NCBI GenBank assembly: GCA_003219355.1
Contig: QHOQ01000168.1
Location: forward strand, 1 to 5,119
Reading direction: 5' to 3'
Length of the DNA stretch: 5,119 bases
Source of the DNA: Verrucomicrobiota bacterium
GTDB taxonomy: Bacteria > Verrucomicrobiota > Verrucomicrobiia > Chthoniobacterales > UBA10450
Part shown: positions 1-5,119 of the stretch, piece by piece
Layout: every line of letters begins with the position of its first letter
How positions within the stretch are numbered: the stretch's first letter is position 1
The notes under the pieces: generated by a model
What the model saw: only the letters and a program-made list of their open reading frames with translations
Database searches by the model: none
Told to the model about the DNA's origin: nothing
Program-made: the position numbers and the translations under genes

Positions 1-366
1 ATCGAACAATTCCGAAAATCGCTGGGCGACTATTTCGATCTGGAAGTAACGCCGGCCGGTTTGCACTTCATCGCCTGGCTGCGGCGCAGAGAAGATTTAC
101 CGTTATTCATGCTTGCTCGTGAGCAAACCGGCGTTTGGCCCCGGCCTCTTTCTTTCTTCTGCATCAAGGCTCAGTTGGATCCGGCATTCGTCTTTGGATT
201 TGCGGCCTGGTCAAAAGCGCAAATTGAACAAGGTTTGGCAAAACTAGCATCGGCGGCTAAACAACTGAAGCACCGTGGCGCGGGCAATGGTTCATCGTTT
301 CAAATCCAGCCTTTCTCACCTGCTACGAGTTCATACTGGCCGTCGACAGCGGTCCGATCAAATTAA
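1..366 (+). CDS. C-terminal part of a PLP-dependent aminotransferase-fold protein, probably a MocR/GntR-family transcriptional regulator (5' truncated by window edge)
   Basis: The reading frame is open from base 1 to a TAA at 364-366 and gives a 121-residue C-terminal fragment. It resembles the small C-terminal domain of fold-type I aminotransferases in MocR regulators. A 'TPAGLHFIAWL' segment is followed by 'ARE..GVWPRPLSFF', a hydrophobic 'FVFGFAAWS' strand and the closing helix 'IEQGLAKLASAAKQL'. In MocR proteins an N-terminal winged-helix GntR domain binds DNA and this domain binds pyridoxal phosphate or a PLP-amino acid adduct. The DNA-binding domain and the PLP lysine lie outside the window, so a plain class I aminotransferase cannot be excluded. 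After the usual last helix there is a tail of about 30 residues rich in Ser, Gly and Pro, longer than I would expect. The gene is convergent with the lipase gene, whose stop lies 59 bp away, so the two do not share an operon. Confidence 0.72.
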   Translation: MEQFRKSLGDYFDLEVTPAGLHFIAWLRRREDLPLFMLAREQTGVWPRPLSFFCIKAQLDPAFVFGFAAWSKAQIEQGLAKLASAAKQLKHRGAGNGSSFQIQPFSPATSSYWPSTAVRSN

Positions 367-391
367 CTGGCTAACGACAATTAGATTGAGC

Positions 392-416
392 AAAACAGCC
401 GGGCCCTTTCGAGCCC
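392..416 (-). terminator. Candidate intrinsic terminator of the lipase gene
   Basis: Read on the minus strand, GGGCTC-GAAA-GGGCCC forms a 6-bp stem (one G-U pair) closed by a GAAA tetraloop at 401-416. It is followed by GGCTG and then TTTT (complement of 392-395). It starts 10 bp after the stop codon of the lipase gene. The T-tract is short and sits a few bases off the stem, so efficiency is doubtful. On the plus strand the same hairpin has no T-tract, so it would not obviously stop the convergent regulator gene. Confidence 0.42.
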
Positions 417-425
417 ACGCGACAA

Positions 426-1679
426 TCAGAAAGACTTGCGGACACAACCGTTCGCTTGCGGCTCATTCGCGAAGCGGGCCATCGTCCACCTAATGAGCAG
501 TTCCTCCAGCGGCGCACCGGGCTGGACGATCGTGAAGTGGTCGCGCCCCGCGAATGTCCAATACTCGAGTCGTTGACCAGCAGAGCAGCGCTCTTTGACA
601 TACGCGTCGGTGGCAGTCGGCGGCACGACGATGTCCGAGAGGCCTTGCGCGATTACGACGGGAGCCTTTATCAGACCGTCGGGCGTGTTCTGCTCAAGCC
701 GGGCTTGAAGCGCTTTGTTCGAACTCGTCGCCAATGCTGGACCGTCGAAGGTCGCCGCCAGTGCCTCGATGCGTTCCGGATCCTCAGGCGGGACGAAGTC
801 GCATAAGTTTACTATCTGACGCGCAGCATCGAGCGCCTCGGGCCGAAGCGCTTGCTCGAATATGATGTCAGGGTAGAACCGGCTGTACGCTAGCGCGAGA
901 TACGGCCCAAACCGTTTGTCCACTGCGACGTTCATCGCGAGAATGTTCTTAATGTTTGCGGCCGGTGCGATTGCCGTGACGCCGAGGATTTCGAGCTCCG
1001 GCGCGTAGCGCGGCCCGATAATGCCGGTCCAAAGCGCTGCGTGCCCTCCCTGCGAGTAACCCCACACCATTATGCGTTGGTCGAGCGTAAGCTCAGACAT
1101 CTGGCACGCTGCACGGACCGAATCGAGCGCCGCACGCGCTTCGCCTTCGCCGATCAAGTAGGGATGCGGGCCACCCTTCTCAGCGAAAGAGTAATCTGTC
1201 TCGACTACTACCCAGCCAGCCTTCACAATCCGGTCGCGCCCGGGGATGCCCGCGCTCGGCGCCGAGAAAAGCGACGGCATGCATTTCTGCAACAGGCCCG
1301 TCGTACCGTGCTCCCATATTATGACAAAACGTGGGCCTGCGGGAGGATCGGTCGGCGCGAACACGGTCGCGACCGCCGTCGCTGGCGTGCTGTCGTCCAC
1401 AGTGGTTGCATAAAGGATGCGCCAGCCTCGCATGCCGGCTGGCAGTATCACGTCTTTGAGCGGCTCGCTCCGCAGTAACGCGCCAGGCTGGTGCGGCAGG
1501 TCCGACGGCGGATCGTAGAATGCATCTGGCGCGCGCGCAGTAATGCTGGCACGAACCCCCTGCGGTGTCGGCGCGGCGCTCGACTCTGACGACGCTCGTT
1601 TGGGCCGATTACAGCCAGCTCCGGCGAGCAAAACAAGCAGCACCGCGGAGCCAATCGAACGAAGTCCGGCAATGTTCAT
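426..1679 (-). CDS. Secreted, probably lipid-anchored, LIP-type (secretory lipase) alpha/beta-hydrolase
   Basis: This is a complete 417-residue protein. Residues 1-23 form an export signal: short N-region with one Arg, hydrophobic AVLLVLLAGAG, then Cys23. The site fits a relaxed lipobox (Gly rather than Leu at -3), so a lipoprotein is likely but not certain. A Ser/Ala/Pro-rich linker follows to about residue 45. The catalytic domain has 'EHGTTG' at 123-128 (likely oxyanion region), 'HPYLIGEGEARAALDSVRAA' at 172-191, the nucleophile elbow GYSQGG at 207-212 (Ser209), 'QGLSDIVVP' with Asp349, and 'GRDHFT' with His381. Spacing and motifs match the secretory lipase (PF03583, Candida antarctica lipase A-like) group, and length is typical. 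The expected reaction is hydrolysis of acylglycerols or other esters outside the inner membrane; substrate cannot be read from sequence. The ATG start has AAGGGG 3 nt upstream and AGGA 10 nt upstream. It is transcribed alone, divergent from the Gly/Tyr-rich gene. Confidence 0.88.
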   Translation of the reverse strand: MNIAGLRSIGSAVLLVLLAGAGCNRPKRASSESSAAPTPQGVRASITARAPDAFYDPPSDLPHQPGALLRSEPLKDVILPAGMRGWRILYATTVDDSTPATAVATVFAPTDPPAGPRFVIIWEHGTTGLLQKCMPSLFSAPSAGIPGRDRIVKAGWVVVETDYSFAEKGGPHPYLIGEGEARAALDSVRAACQMSELTLDQRIMVWGYSQGGHAALWTGIIGPRYAPELEILGVTAIAPAANIKNILAMNVAVDKRFGPYLALAYSRFYPDIIFEQALRPEALDAARQIVNLCDFVPPEDPERIEALAATFDGPALATSSNKALQARLEQNTPDGLIKAPVVIAQGLSDIVVPPTATDAYVKERCSAGQRLEYWTFAGRDHFTIVQPGAPLEELLIRWTMARFANEPQANGCVRKSF

Positions 1680-1752
1680 AAGCCCCTTGTCCTAGCAAGC
1701 TGCGATCCGCTGTCCATCGGGCGGGCGAGACGACCTAACGAGAGAGAGATAA

Positions 1753-1773
1753 GCCACGGCAGGGTGTCGTGGC
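1753..1773. repeat. Inverted repeat / hairpin in the lipase 5' region
   Basis: GCCACGGC at 1753-1760 pairs with GTCGTGGC at 1766-1773 (8 bp with one G-U on the plus-strand reading) around the 5-nt loop AGGGT. No T-tract follows on either strand, so it does not look like a terminator. It lies 73 bp upstream of the lipase start codon, within its probable leader or promoter region, where it could be an operator or a leader hairpin. Chance occurrence in GC-rich DNA is also possible. Confidence 0.35.
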
Positions 1774-2036
1774 AGACACACTGAAGTTATTTTGAAATGG
1801 GGCCGCCCATCTGCATGCGACAATGGAAAGCGATTTATCATTAGCCTGACGAAAAGCTAACAGCGTTTCTCGAACTTGAGAGTCAGATCCCGGGCAGAAT
1901 CCGCTCTCGTTTTTGGCCCTTTTTGGCAACCGCGCGACTGTCTGCATCCGATTACTTATTTAGAGGGAGACGCCTATTCTAAAGCGTCCAGGAAATGCCT
2001 AGCAGGAGCTTCCATCCCTCGCAAAACAACAAACTA

Positions 2037-2042
2037 GAAGGG
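2037..2042 (+). promoter_or_regulatory. Ribosome binding site of the Gly/Tyr-rich secreted protein gene
   Basis: GAAGGG ends 7 nt before the ATG at 2050, followed by an A/T-rich spacer. This is a clear Shine-Dalgarno site. It fixes the start and suggests efficient translation. Confidence 0.75.
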
Positions 2043-2049
2043 AAAATAT

Positions 2050-2310
2050 ATGAAAAAGCTTCTCTTAATTGCATTGATGGTAAGTGGATTGGCTTTCGTT
2101 CCCGTGCAGCGTTCTGACGCTCAGATTTCGGTCGGAATTGGGGGCGGCTATTATGGCTATCCGGGTTACGGATACGGCTATTACCCGTATGGATACTCTC
2201 GACTATATCCGTACTATGGCTATTATGGGGGACCTTCATTCTACTGGTCCGGTGGGCACCGGGTTTATTACCGCCACCATCGTCACCATTACTACCGCAA
2301 TGGGTACTAA
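2050..2310 (+). CDS. Small exported Gly/Tyr/His-rich protein of unknown function
   Basis: This is an 86-residue protein. Residues 1-24 are a classical Sec signal peptide: MKK, a hydrophobic core LLLIALMVSGLAFV, and a likely signal peptidase I cut after 'RSDA' (Ala24/Gln25). The 62-residue mature part contains 20 Tyr and 15 Gly, mainly as GY, GYY and PYGY units at 31-61. A His/Arg-rich end follows at 70-83, with HRVYYRHHRHH-type clustering. There is no Cys and no catalytic motif. Such proteins are typically annotated as hypothetical; similar low-complexity exported proteins occur in several Gram-negative phyla. A structural, surface-coating, metal-binding or stress role is possible but cannot be decided from sequence. 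The gene has its own ribosome binding site (2037-2042) and a strong terminator 26 bp after the stop, so it is probably monocistronic. Its signal peptide, ribosome site and terminator make a real gene very likely. Confidence 0.85.
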   Translation: MKKLLLIALMVSGLAFVPVQRSDAQISVGIGGGYYGYPGYGYGYYPYGYSRLYPYYGYYGGPSFYWSGGHRVYYRHHRHHYYRNGY

Positions 2311-2336
2311 GCTGACATAGGATATAAAATCCACTG

Positions 2337-2373
2337 AGCTGGCTTGGAGGCGATTCCGAGCCAGCTTTTTTTT
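2337..2373 (+). terminator. Strong rho-independent terminator of the Gly/Tyr-rich protein gene
   Basis: AGCTGGCT at 2337-2344 pairs perfectly with AGCCAGCT at 2359-2366. The stem extends inward (two G-U pairs) to 13 bp, closed by a GCGA tetraloop (2350-2353) of the GNRA type. Eight T residues follow directly (2366-2373). It sits 26 bp after the stop codon at 2310. No other gene reads into it from the left on the plus strand. Confidence 0.93.
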
Positions 2374-2422
2374 GGCCGTGACACGTTTCACGCCAAAAAA
2401 CGGCGCTGGCGAGCGCTGCGTT
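2366..2422. repeat. Two further hairpin-forming inverted repeats adjacent to the terminator
   Basis: The first is CGTGA (2377-2381) with TCACG (2388-2392) around a 6-nt loop. It can be extended, past a one-base bulge, by GG/CC and by the terminator T-tract pairing with A6 at 2395-2400. The second is GCGCT (2403-2407) with AGCGC (2412-2416) around GGCG, with outer AACG/CGTT arms (2399-2402, 2419-2422). They follow the terminator without coding sequence between them. Function is unknown. Confidence 0.35.
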
Positions 2423-2605
2423 AATTCGTAAGCAAGTTCAGGGCGCGCAGATCTTCACGCGGTTCATCGAAGCTGCAACTGCCAAACGAAGTTCCTAATT
2501 TTCGCCGGAGTACAGGCGGTTCACTTTCCTTTTTCTAGCGGCTGTTGCACTTGGATGCAATGATCCGTATGGGCACCTTACACAATGGCCGGATTGAGGG
2601 CTGAT

Positions 2606-2617
2606 TTCGATTTCGAA
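2606..2617. promoter_or_regulatory. Short palindrome upstream of the PAP2 gene, possible operator
   Basis: TTCGA-TT-TCGAA is a perfect 5-bp inverted repeat with a 2-bp spacer, ending 17 bp before the proposed PAP2 start. Its position fits a regulator site, but 5-bp arms can arise by chance. The rest of the 2374-2634 gap shows no gene and no clear promoter. Confidence 0.2.
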
Positions 2618-2634
2618 TTTGCCTGTTTTCCCGT

Positions 2635-3360
2635 TTGACAGGTGTTAAATGGGCACTAGGTTTATTGGCTCTTTTTGTGCCAAACCCCCTCATTCTCCCC
2701 CAGAATTACGTGGCCTTCGCCATGGTCAACCCCCTTGCCGGGCCCGATCATGAAGTTGCGGGATGGTTCCACGCGCATTTGACGCGCACATTTGTCAGCG
2801 TGCTGCGGGCCTTAACCGAATTCGGTTCAAGCGAGTGGATTGGAGTCGTGTTATTTTTCGCGGTGTTATTTTTTGTCTGGAAAAAGTGGTGGCCGTCGCT
2901 CGTTACATTGATTGTGGCCGTGCCGGGCTGTATGCTGCTCAACGAGCTGCTCAAGCAGCTCGTCCATCGACATCGTCCATTTGTTGACGGGCCGTTCGTC
3001 GATTGGTCCGGCTACAGTTTTGCGAGCGGCCATACCATCGGAGCCACTTTGCTTTACGGGCAGCTCGCTCTTTTCATCCTGCCGGCAATGAAGGCGCGCC
3101 ACTGGCGGAGGCTGACAGTTGCTAGCGCGGCATTGCTGATCGCCTTGGTGGGATTCAGCCGCATCGCTTTGGGCGCGCATTTTTTGACCGACGTTTTGGC
3201 AGCAATCGTGTTCGGTATTCTGTGGTTGGCGTTTTGTCTGTTTGCCGGTAAGCCGATGCGGCGAAGCGTGGTTCTGGCCCCTGGCGTGCCCCTTGTTAGC
3301 GAACCCGCCTTCGTGCGCGTCGAAGAGACAGAACAAGCCGCGCAAAGTCTCCTGAGCTGA
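2635..3360 (+). CDS. PAP2-family membrane phosphatase (lipid phosphate / undecaprenyl-pyrophosphate phosphatase type)
   Basis: This is a membrane protein of up to 241 residues with the complete three-part PAP2 active site. Motif 1 is K107-x6-R114-P115. Motif 2 is FASGH at 129-133 (Ser131, His133; usual form PSGH, here ASGH). Motif 3 is S175-R176-x5-H182-x3-D186, with His182 the expected phospho-acceptor. Hydrophobic segments lie near 68-82, 87-106, 135-150, 161-178 and 184-204. The family removes phosphate from membrane lipids such as phosphatidate, phosphatidylglycerophosphate or C55-PP, usually at the outer face of the inner membrane; the substrate here is unknown. The start is uncertain. 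The frame is open back to a stop at 2602, and TTG 2635, GTG 2710 and ATG 2722 are candidates, none with a good Shine-Dalgarno site. An ATG 2722 start would give 212 residues and keep all motifs. The C-terminal tail (about 205-241) is soluble. The gene lies 95 bp upstream of the HpnL-like gene, with no terminator between them. Confidence 0.88.
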   Translation: MTGVKWALGLLALFVPNPLILPQNYVAFAMVNPLAGPDHEVAGWFHAHLTRTFVSVLRALTEFGSSEWIGVVLFFAVLFFVWKKWWPSLVTLIVAVPGCMLLNELLKQLVHRHRPFVDGPFVDWSGYSFASGHTIGATLLYGQLALFILPAMKARHWRRLTVASAALLIALVGFSRIALGAHFLTDVLAAIVFGILWLAFCLFAGKPMRRSVVLAPGVPLVSEPAFVRVEETEQAAQSLLS

Positions 3361-3446
3361 TCAACCGCCGCTCGACGCAGGTTTGGGCGAGCGCTGCCTT
3401 TCGCCTGCGCGTAGGCGCAACTTCTCACGCGCGCCCGAATTGTCTC

Positions 3447-3450
3447 GGAG
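3447..3450 (+). promoter_or_regulatory. Ribosome binding site of the HpnL-like gene
   Basis: GGAG lies 5 nt before the ATG at 3456 and supports this start. Translation therefore initiates independently even if the gene is co-transcribed with the PAP2 gene. Confidence 0.65.
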
Positions 3451-3455
3451 AACGG

Positions 3456-4466
3456 ATGAAAGCATTGGGCAAAATACACGTAACCGTATGGTTGCTTGGC
3501 CTCGCTGGGGCTGCGCTCTTCACAATCCTGCTCATCCGGCAAGGACTACCCCAAGTCGGCGCAGCCTTCACTGCAGCAGGCTGGGCCATTGCTGCGGTGG
3601 TGGCATTCCATTTCGCGGTGCCGGTATTTCTCGATGCGCTTGCATGGTGGGTTCTTTTTCCAAAATCCGAACGTCCGGCGCTACTGCAACTGCTTTGGAT
3701 GCGCTGGGTGGGGGAATCGGTTAGCACACTGGTGCCTTCCGCCGCGGTCGGCGGAGATATAGTTCGCGCTCGACTGGCAGCGATCAGCGGCACGCCACTA
3801 CCTGTGGCCGCGGCAAGCGTCCTCGCGGACATTACGCTGGGGGTTTTCGTACAGATCGCTTTTACGCTGCTTGGCTTAGGCCTGATTGTCAGCGTAACCG
3901 GACACAGAACCTTCGTCGGTCCGACCTTAGTTGGAGCGCTGATCGGGATCCTTGCCGTTGTCGGATTCTATATTGTCCAGCGGCTGGGAATGTTTCGTTT
4001 TATCGGAGTTATTATCTCAAAGTTGGCTAATTCGCCGGAATGGCATTCGCTCGGGCAAAGCGGCGACACACTGGATCAAACAGTTCGAAAACTGTATGCG
4101 CGCCGAAGCGGTGTGGTGGGGTGCTGTTTGTGGACGACTATTTCGCTGGTTCTTGGCTCGGGCGAAATCTGGATCGCGCTTCGCGCGATCGGTTCGCACG
4201 CGACGTTGATCAACGCGCTGATTCTCCAAAGTGTGATTTTGACGATCCGCTCGGCAATGTTTCCTGTTCCGGGCGCATTGGGAGTGCAGGAAGGCGGTTA
4301 CCTGATCGTCGGCAATCTGCTTGGTATTCCCGGCGACACAGCATTTGCGCTCTCCTTGATTGCACGAGTCCGCGAACTCGCTCTTGGCATTCCGGGGCTC
4401 ATTTCCTGGCAAGTGATTGAGGCGCGCCGTCTCTTGCGGACTCGTTTGGCCGCAACGGTTCGGTAG
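3456..4466 (+). CDS. Polytopic membrane protein of the LPG-synthase-TM (UPF0104/YbhN) superfamily, HpnL-like
   Basis: This is a complete 336-residue integral membrane protein with about eight hydrophobic segments, roughly at 10-28, 42-68, 117-147, 155-175, 220-245, 252-270, 280-300 and 305-320. Conserved landmarks of the family are 'ESVSTLVPSAAVGGDIVRARL' (87-107), 'FPVPGALGVQEGGYL' (269-283) and 'ARVRELALGIPGL' (303-315). These match the flippase-like transmembrane domain found alone in YbhN/AglD-type proteins and fused in MprF. The combination of SxxPSAAVGGDxVR with PGALGVQEGG and the final RxRELxLGIPGLxxWQ is what I associate with HpnL, a protein often encoded with hopanoid biosynthesis genes. 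No other hopanoid gene is visible here, so I withhold the symbol. The likely role is lipid or lipid-linked substrate handling in the inner membrane; it has no soluble catalytic domain. The ATG start is supported by GGAG 5 nt upstream. Its last 169 bp are overlapped antisense by the convergent kinase-like frame. Confidence 0.85.
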   Translation: MKALGKIHVTVWLLGLAGAALFTILLIRQGLPQVGAAFTAAGWAIAAVVAFHFAVPVFLDALAWWVLFPKSERPALLQLLWMRWVGESVSTLVPSAAVGGDIVRARLAAISGTPLPVAAASVLADITLGVFVQIAFTLLGLGLIVSVTGHRTFVGPTLVGALIGILAVVGFYIVQRLGMFRFIGVIISKLANSPEWHSLGQSGDTLDQTVRKLYARRSGVVGCCLWTTISLVLGSGEIWIALRAIGSHATLINALILQSVILTIRSAMFPVPGALGVQEGGYLIVGNLLGIPGDTAFALSLIARVRELALGIPGLISWQVIEARRLLRTRLAATVR

Positions 4467-5119
4467 AGCTCCAGTTTCTCGATCGCCTTCCGCAAATCTC
4501 GTAATCGCCGTTTTACCTTCGTGCTCTTGGCGAAATTCGTACGAACATTCCACCAGACCAATGCGAGTCCTTTCGGGACAACAAGCTGCTTTTTTAACTC
4601 GGTAATCACTTCTCGATCCGCGTAGGTCTTGAGAAAGGAACTCGCAAAAGGAAGCCATTGCCGCGCCGGAACGGTTTCCACCATATCGACCAAAAAAACC
4701 AGTAAATCATTGGCGTGCCGCGCCGTGGCCGGCCACGATTTCTCGTGCACGATCTCGAAATCGATCAACCGCGCACGGTTCGTCTTCTCGTCATAAATCA
4801 CGTTGGTCATCGACGCATCGGCGTGGGACCACGGTGCGCCAAATTCATCGCGCCAAAACTGATGAGCGTGGCGATATTCGCGGCCAGCCGCTTCGAGCAT
4901 GCGTTGGGCCAACGTCCCCTGTTTCATGTGGTCCCAAAGACTTTGCCCCGGTAGCTTGTCCAAGCGAACCGTCTGTTTGTCGATGACCGACGCCCGAAAC
5001 CGGTCGCCGTTGAGCATCTGGAAACAGCCGGCCTCCCAGCGTCGCCAGTCCCGCACATTGCTCAAGAAACGAATCGGTATGTCCGCCAGACGAAAATAAA
5101 AATTTATTAGATCGGCGGC
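4298..5119 (-). CDS. Protein-kinase-fold phosphotransferase (APH / LPS-kinase-like), N-terminus beyond the window
   Basis: The minus-strand frame is open from the right edge to a TAA at 4298-4300 (273 residues visible). A TTG at 5063-5065 could serve as start, but the sequence upstream of it is protein-like and in frame, so the gene probably begins outside the window. Counting from the edge, there is a hinge-like 'LPGQSL' (56-61), then helical sequence with 'EYRHAH'. The catalytic loop is H99-A-D101-xxxx-N106, and 'LIDFE' (118-122) has Asp120 as the metal ligand. Together these give the HxDxxxxN...DFE signature of aminoglycoside/choline-phosphotransferase and LPS-kinase-type enzymes. An 'ARHANDLLVFLVD' helix and a 'KGLALVWWNVRT' segment follow. 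Much of the N-lobe (nucleotide-binding Lys) is missing. After 'KLELYRTVAAK' the last ~48 residues are Arg/Ser/Pro-rich and run antisense over the HpnL-like gene, so they may be a non-conserved extension. Substrate is unknown; the neighbours suggest an envelope lipid or saccharide. Confidence 0.75.
   Translation of the reverse strand, partial: AADLINFYFRLADIPIRFLSNVRDWRRWEAGCFQMLNGDRFRASVIDKQTVRLDKLPGQSLWDHMKQGTLAQRMLEAAGREYRHAHQFWRDEFGAPWSHADASMTNVIYDEKTNRARLIDFEIVHEKSWPATARHANDLLVFLVDMVETVPARQWLPFASSFLKTYADREVITELKKQLVVPKGLALVWWNVRTNFAKSTKVKRRLRDLRKAIEKLELYRTVAAKRVRKRRRASITCQEMSPGMPRASSRTRAIKESANAVSPGIPSRLPTIR

Larger units (their letters stand above)
1680..2049. other. Divergent intergenic region (370 bp), presumed to hold two opposing promoters
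   Basis: This stretch separates the lipase gene (leftward) from the Gly/Tyr-rich gene (rightward) and must carry the 5' regions of both. I see a short GA repeat at 1740-1749, a hairpin at 1753-1773 and an AT-richer part near 1900-1980. No -35/-10 pair with good spacing stands out in either direction: TTGGCA at 1923-1928 has no convincing -10 partner. The one open frame of notable size here (1735-1947, minus) encodes 70 residues with no recognisable domain and unremarkable composition, so I do not call a gene. Confidence 0.6.

Noticed and set aside
1041..1478. Plus-strand open frame of 145 codons inside the lipase gene
   Set aside because: It is Arg-rich with no domain or signal, and it is fully antisense to a lipase with an intact catalytic triad, so it is a shadow of GC-rich coding sequence.
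1735..1947. Possible 70-residue minus-strand gene in the divergent intergenic region
   Set aside because: No good ribosome binding site, no recognisable domain and no signal peptide; length is within chance expectation.
2559..2603. Short ATG frame (14 codons) ahead of the PAP2 gene as a leader peptide
   Set aside because: No ribosome binding site, no run of regulatory codons and no attenuator structure around it.
2866..3345. Minus-strand open frame of 159 codons opposite the PAP2 gene
   Set aside because: Polar, Gln/His-rich and without a domain; it is the antisense shadow of the three PAP2 motifs.
3402..3417. CGCCT/AGGCG inverted repeat between the PAP2 and HpnL-like genes as a terminator
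   Set aside because: The stem is only 5 bp (plus a G-U) and no T-tract follows, so it does not argue against co-transcription.
4017..4658. Minus-strand open frame of 213 codons spanning the ends of the HpnL-like and kinase-like genes
   Set aside because: Its composition (Arg, Gln, Asn, Cys) and lack of motifs match an out-of-frame shadow; both overlapped frames have clear family signatures.
1..5119. CRISPR array, IS element, tRNA/rRNA, phage or defence-system genes
   Set aside because: No regularly spaced repeats, terminal inverted repeats with a transposase, cloverleaf sequence or recognisable defence domain was seen on either strand.

Overview
The window looks like chromosomal DNA from a free-living Gram-negative, probably soil, bacterium. 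The genes are GC-rich and mostly envelope-related: a probable lipoprotein lipase, a PAP2 phosphatase and an HpnL/YbhN-type membrane protein. A small Gly/Tyr-rich secreted protein and the style of the kinase-like protein remind me of uncultured Verrucomicrobiota (Spartobacteria), but this placement is an impression. No rRNA, tRNA or universal marker is present to fix it.

Layout, left to right. (1) Positions 1-366 (+) hold the C-terminal end of a PLP-dependent aminotransferase-fold protein, most likely a MocR/GntR-type transcription regulator. (2) Convergent to it, 426-1679 (-) encodes a complete secreted serine lipase/esterase of the LIP (secretory lipase) type, with a candidate terminator at 392-416. 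(3) A 370-bp divergent intergenic region (1680-2049) has a hairpin at 1753-1773 and no convincing gene. (4) 2050-2310 (+) encodes an 86-aa exported Gly/Tyr/His-rich protein. It has a good ribosome binding site and a strong intrinsic terminator (2337-2373), so it is probably a single-gene, well-expressed unit. (5) 2374-2634 is non-coding, with hairpin-forming sequence next to the terminator. (6) 2635-3360 (+) encodes a PAP2 phosphatase. 95 bp later, 3456-4466 (+) encodes a polytopic membrane protein of the LPG-synthase-TM/UPF0104 superfamily, most like HpnL. These two may be co-transcribed. (7) 4298-5119 (-) is a partial kinase-fold protein (HxD...N...DFE signature), open at the right edge. It runs antisense over the last 169 bp of the HpnL-like gene.

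The right half (PAP2, HpnL-like, kinase-like) could form a small envelope lipid or glycolipid cluster: dephosphorylation of a lipid phosphate, a membrane step, and phosphorylation. This is inferred from families and adjacency only. I found no CRISPR array, IS element, tRNA, phage gene or toxin-antitoxin pair, and no clear evidence of a new defence or mobile system. The least ordinary items are the Gly/Tyr-rich secreted protein, the long antisense 3' overlap, and the uncertain start of the PAP2 gene.
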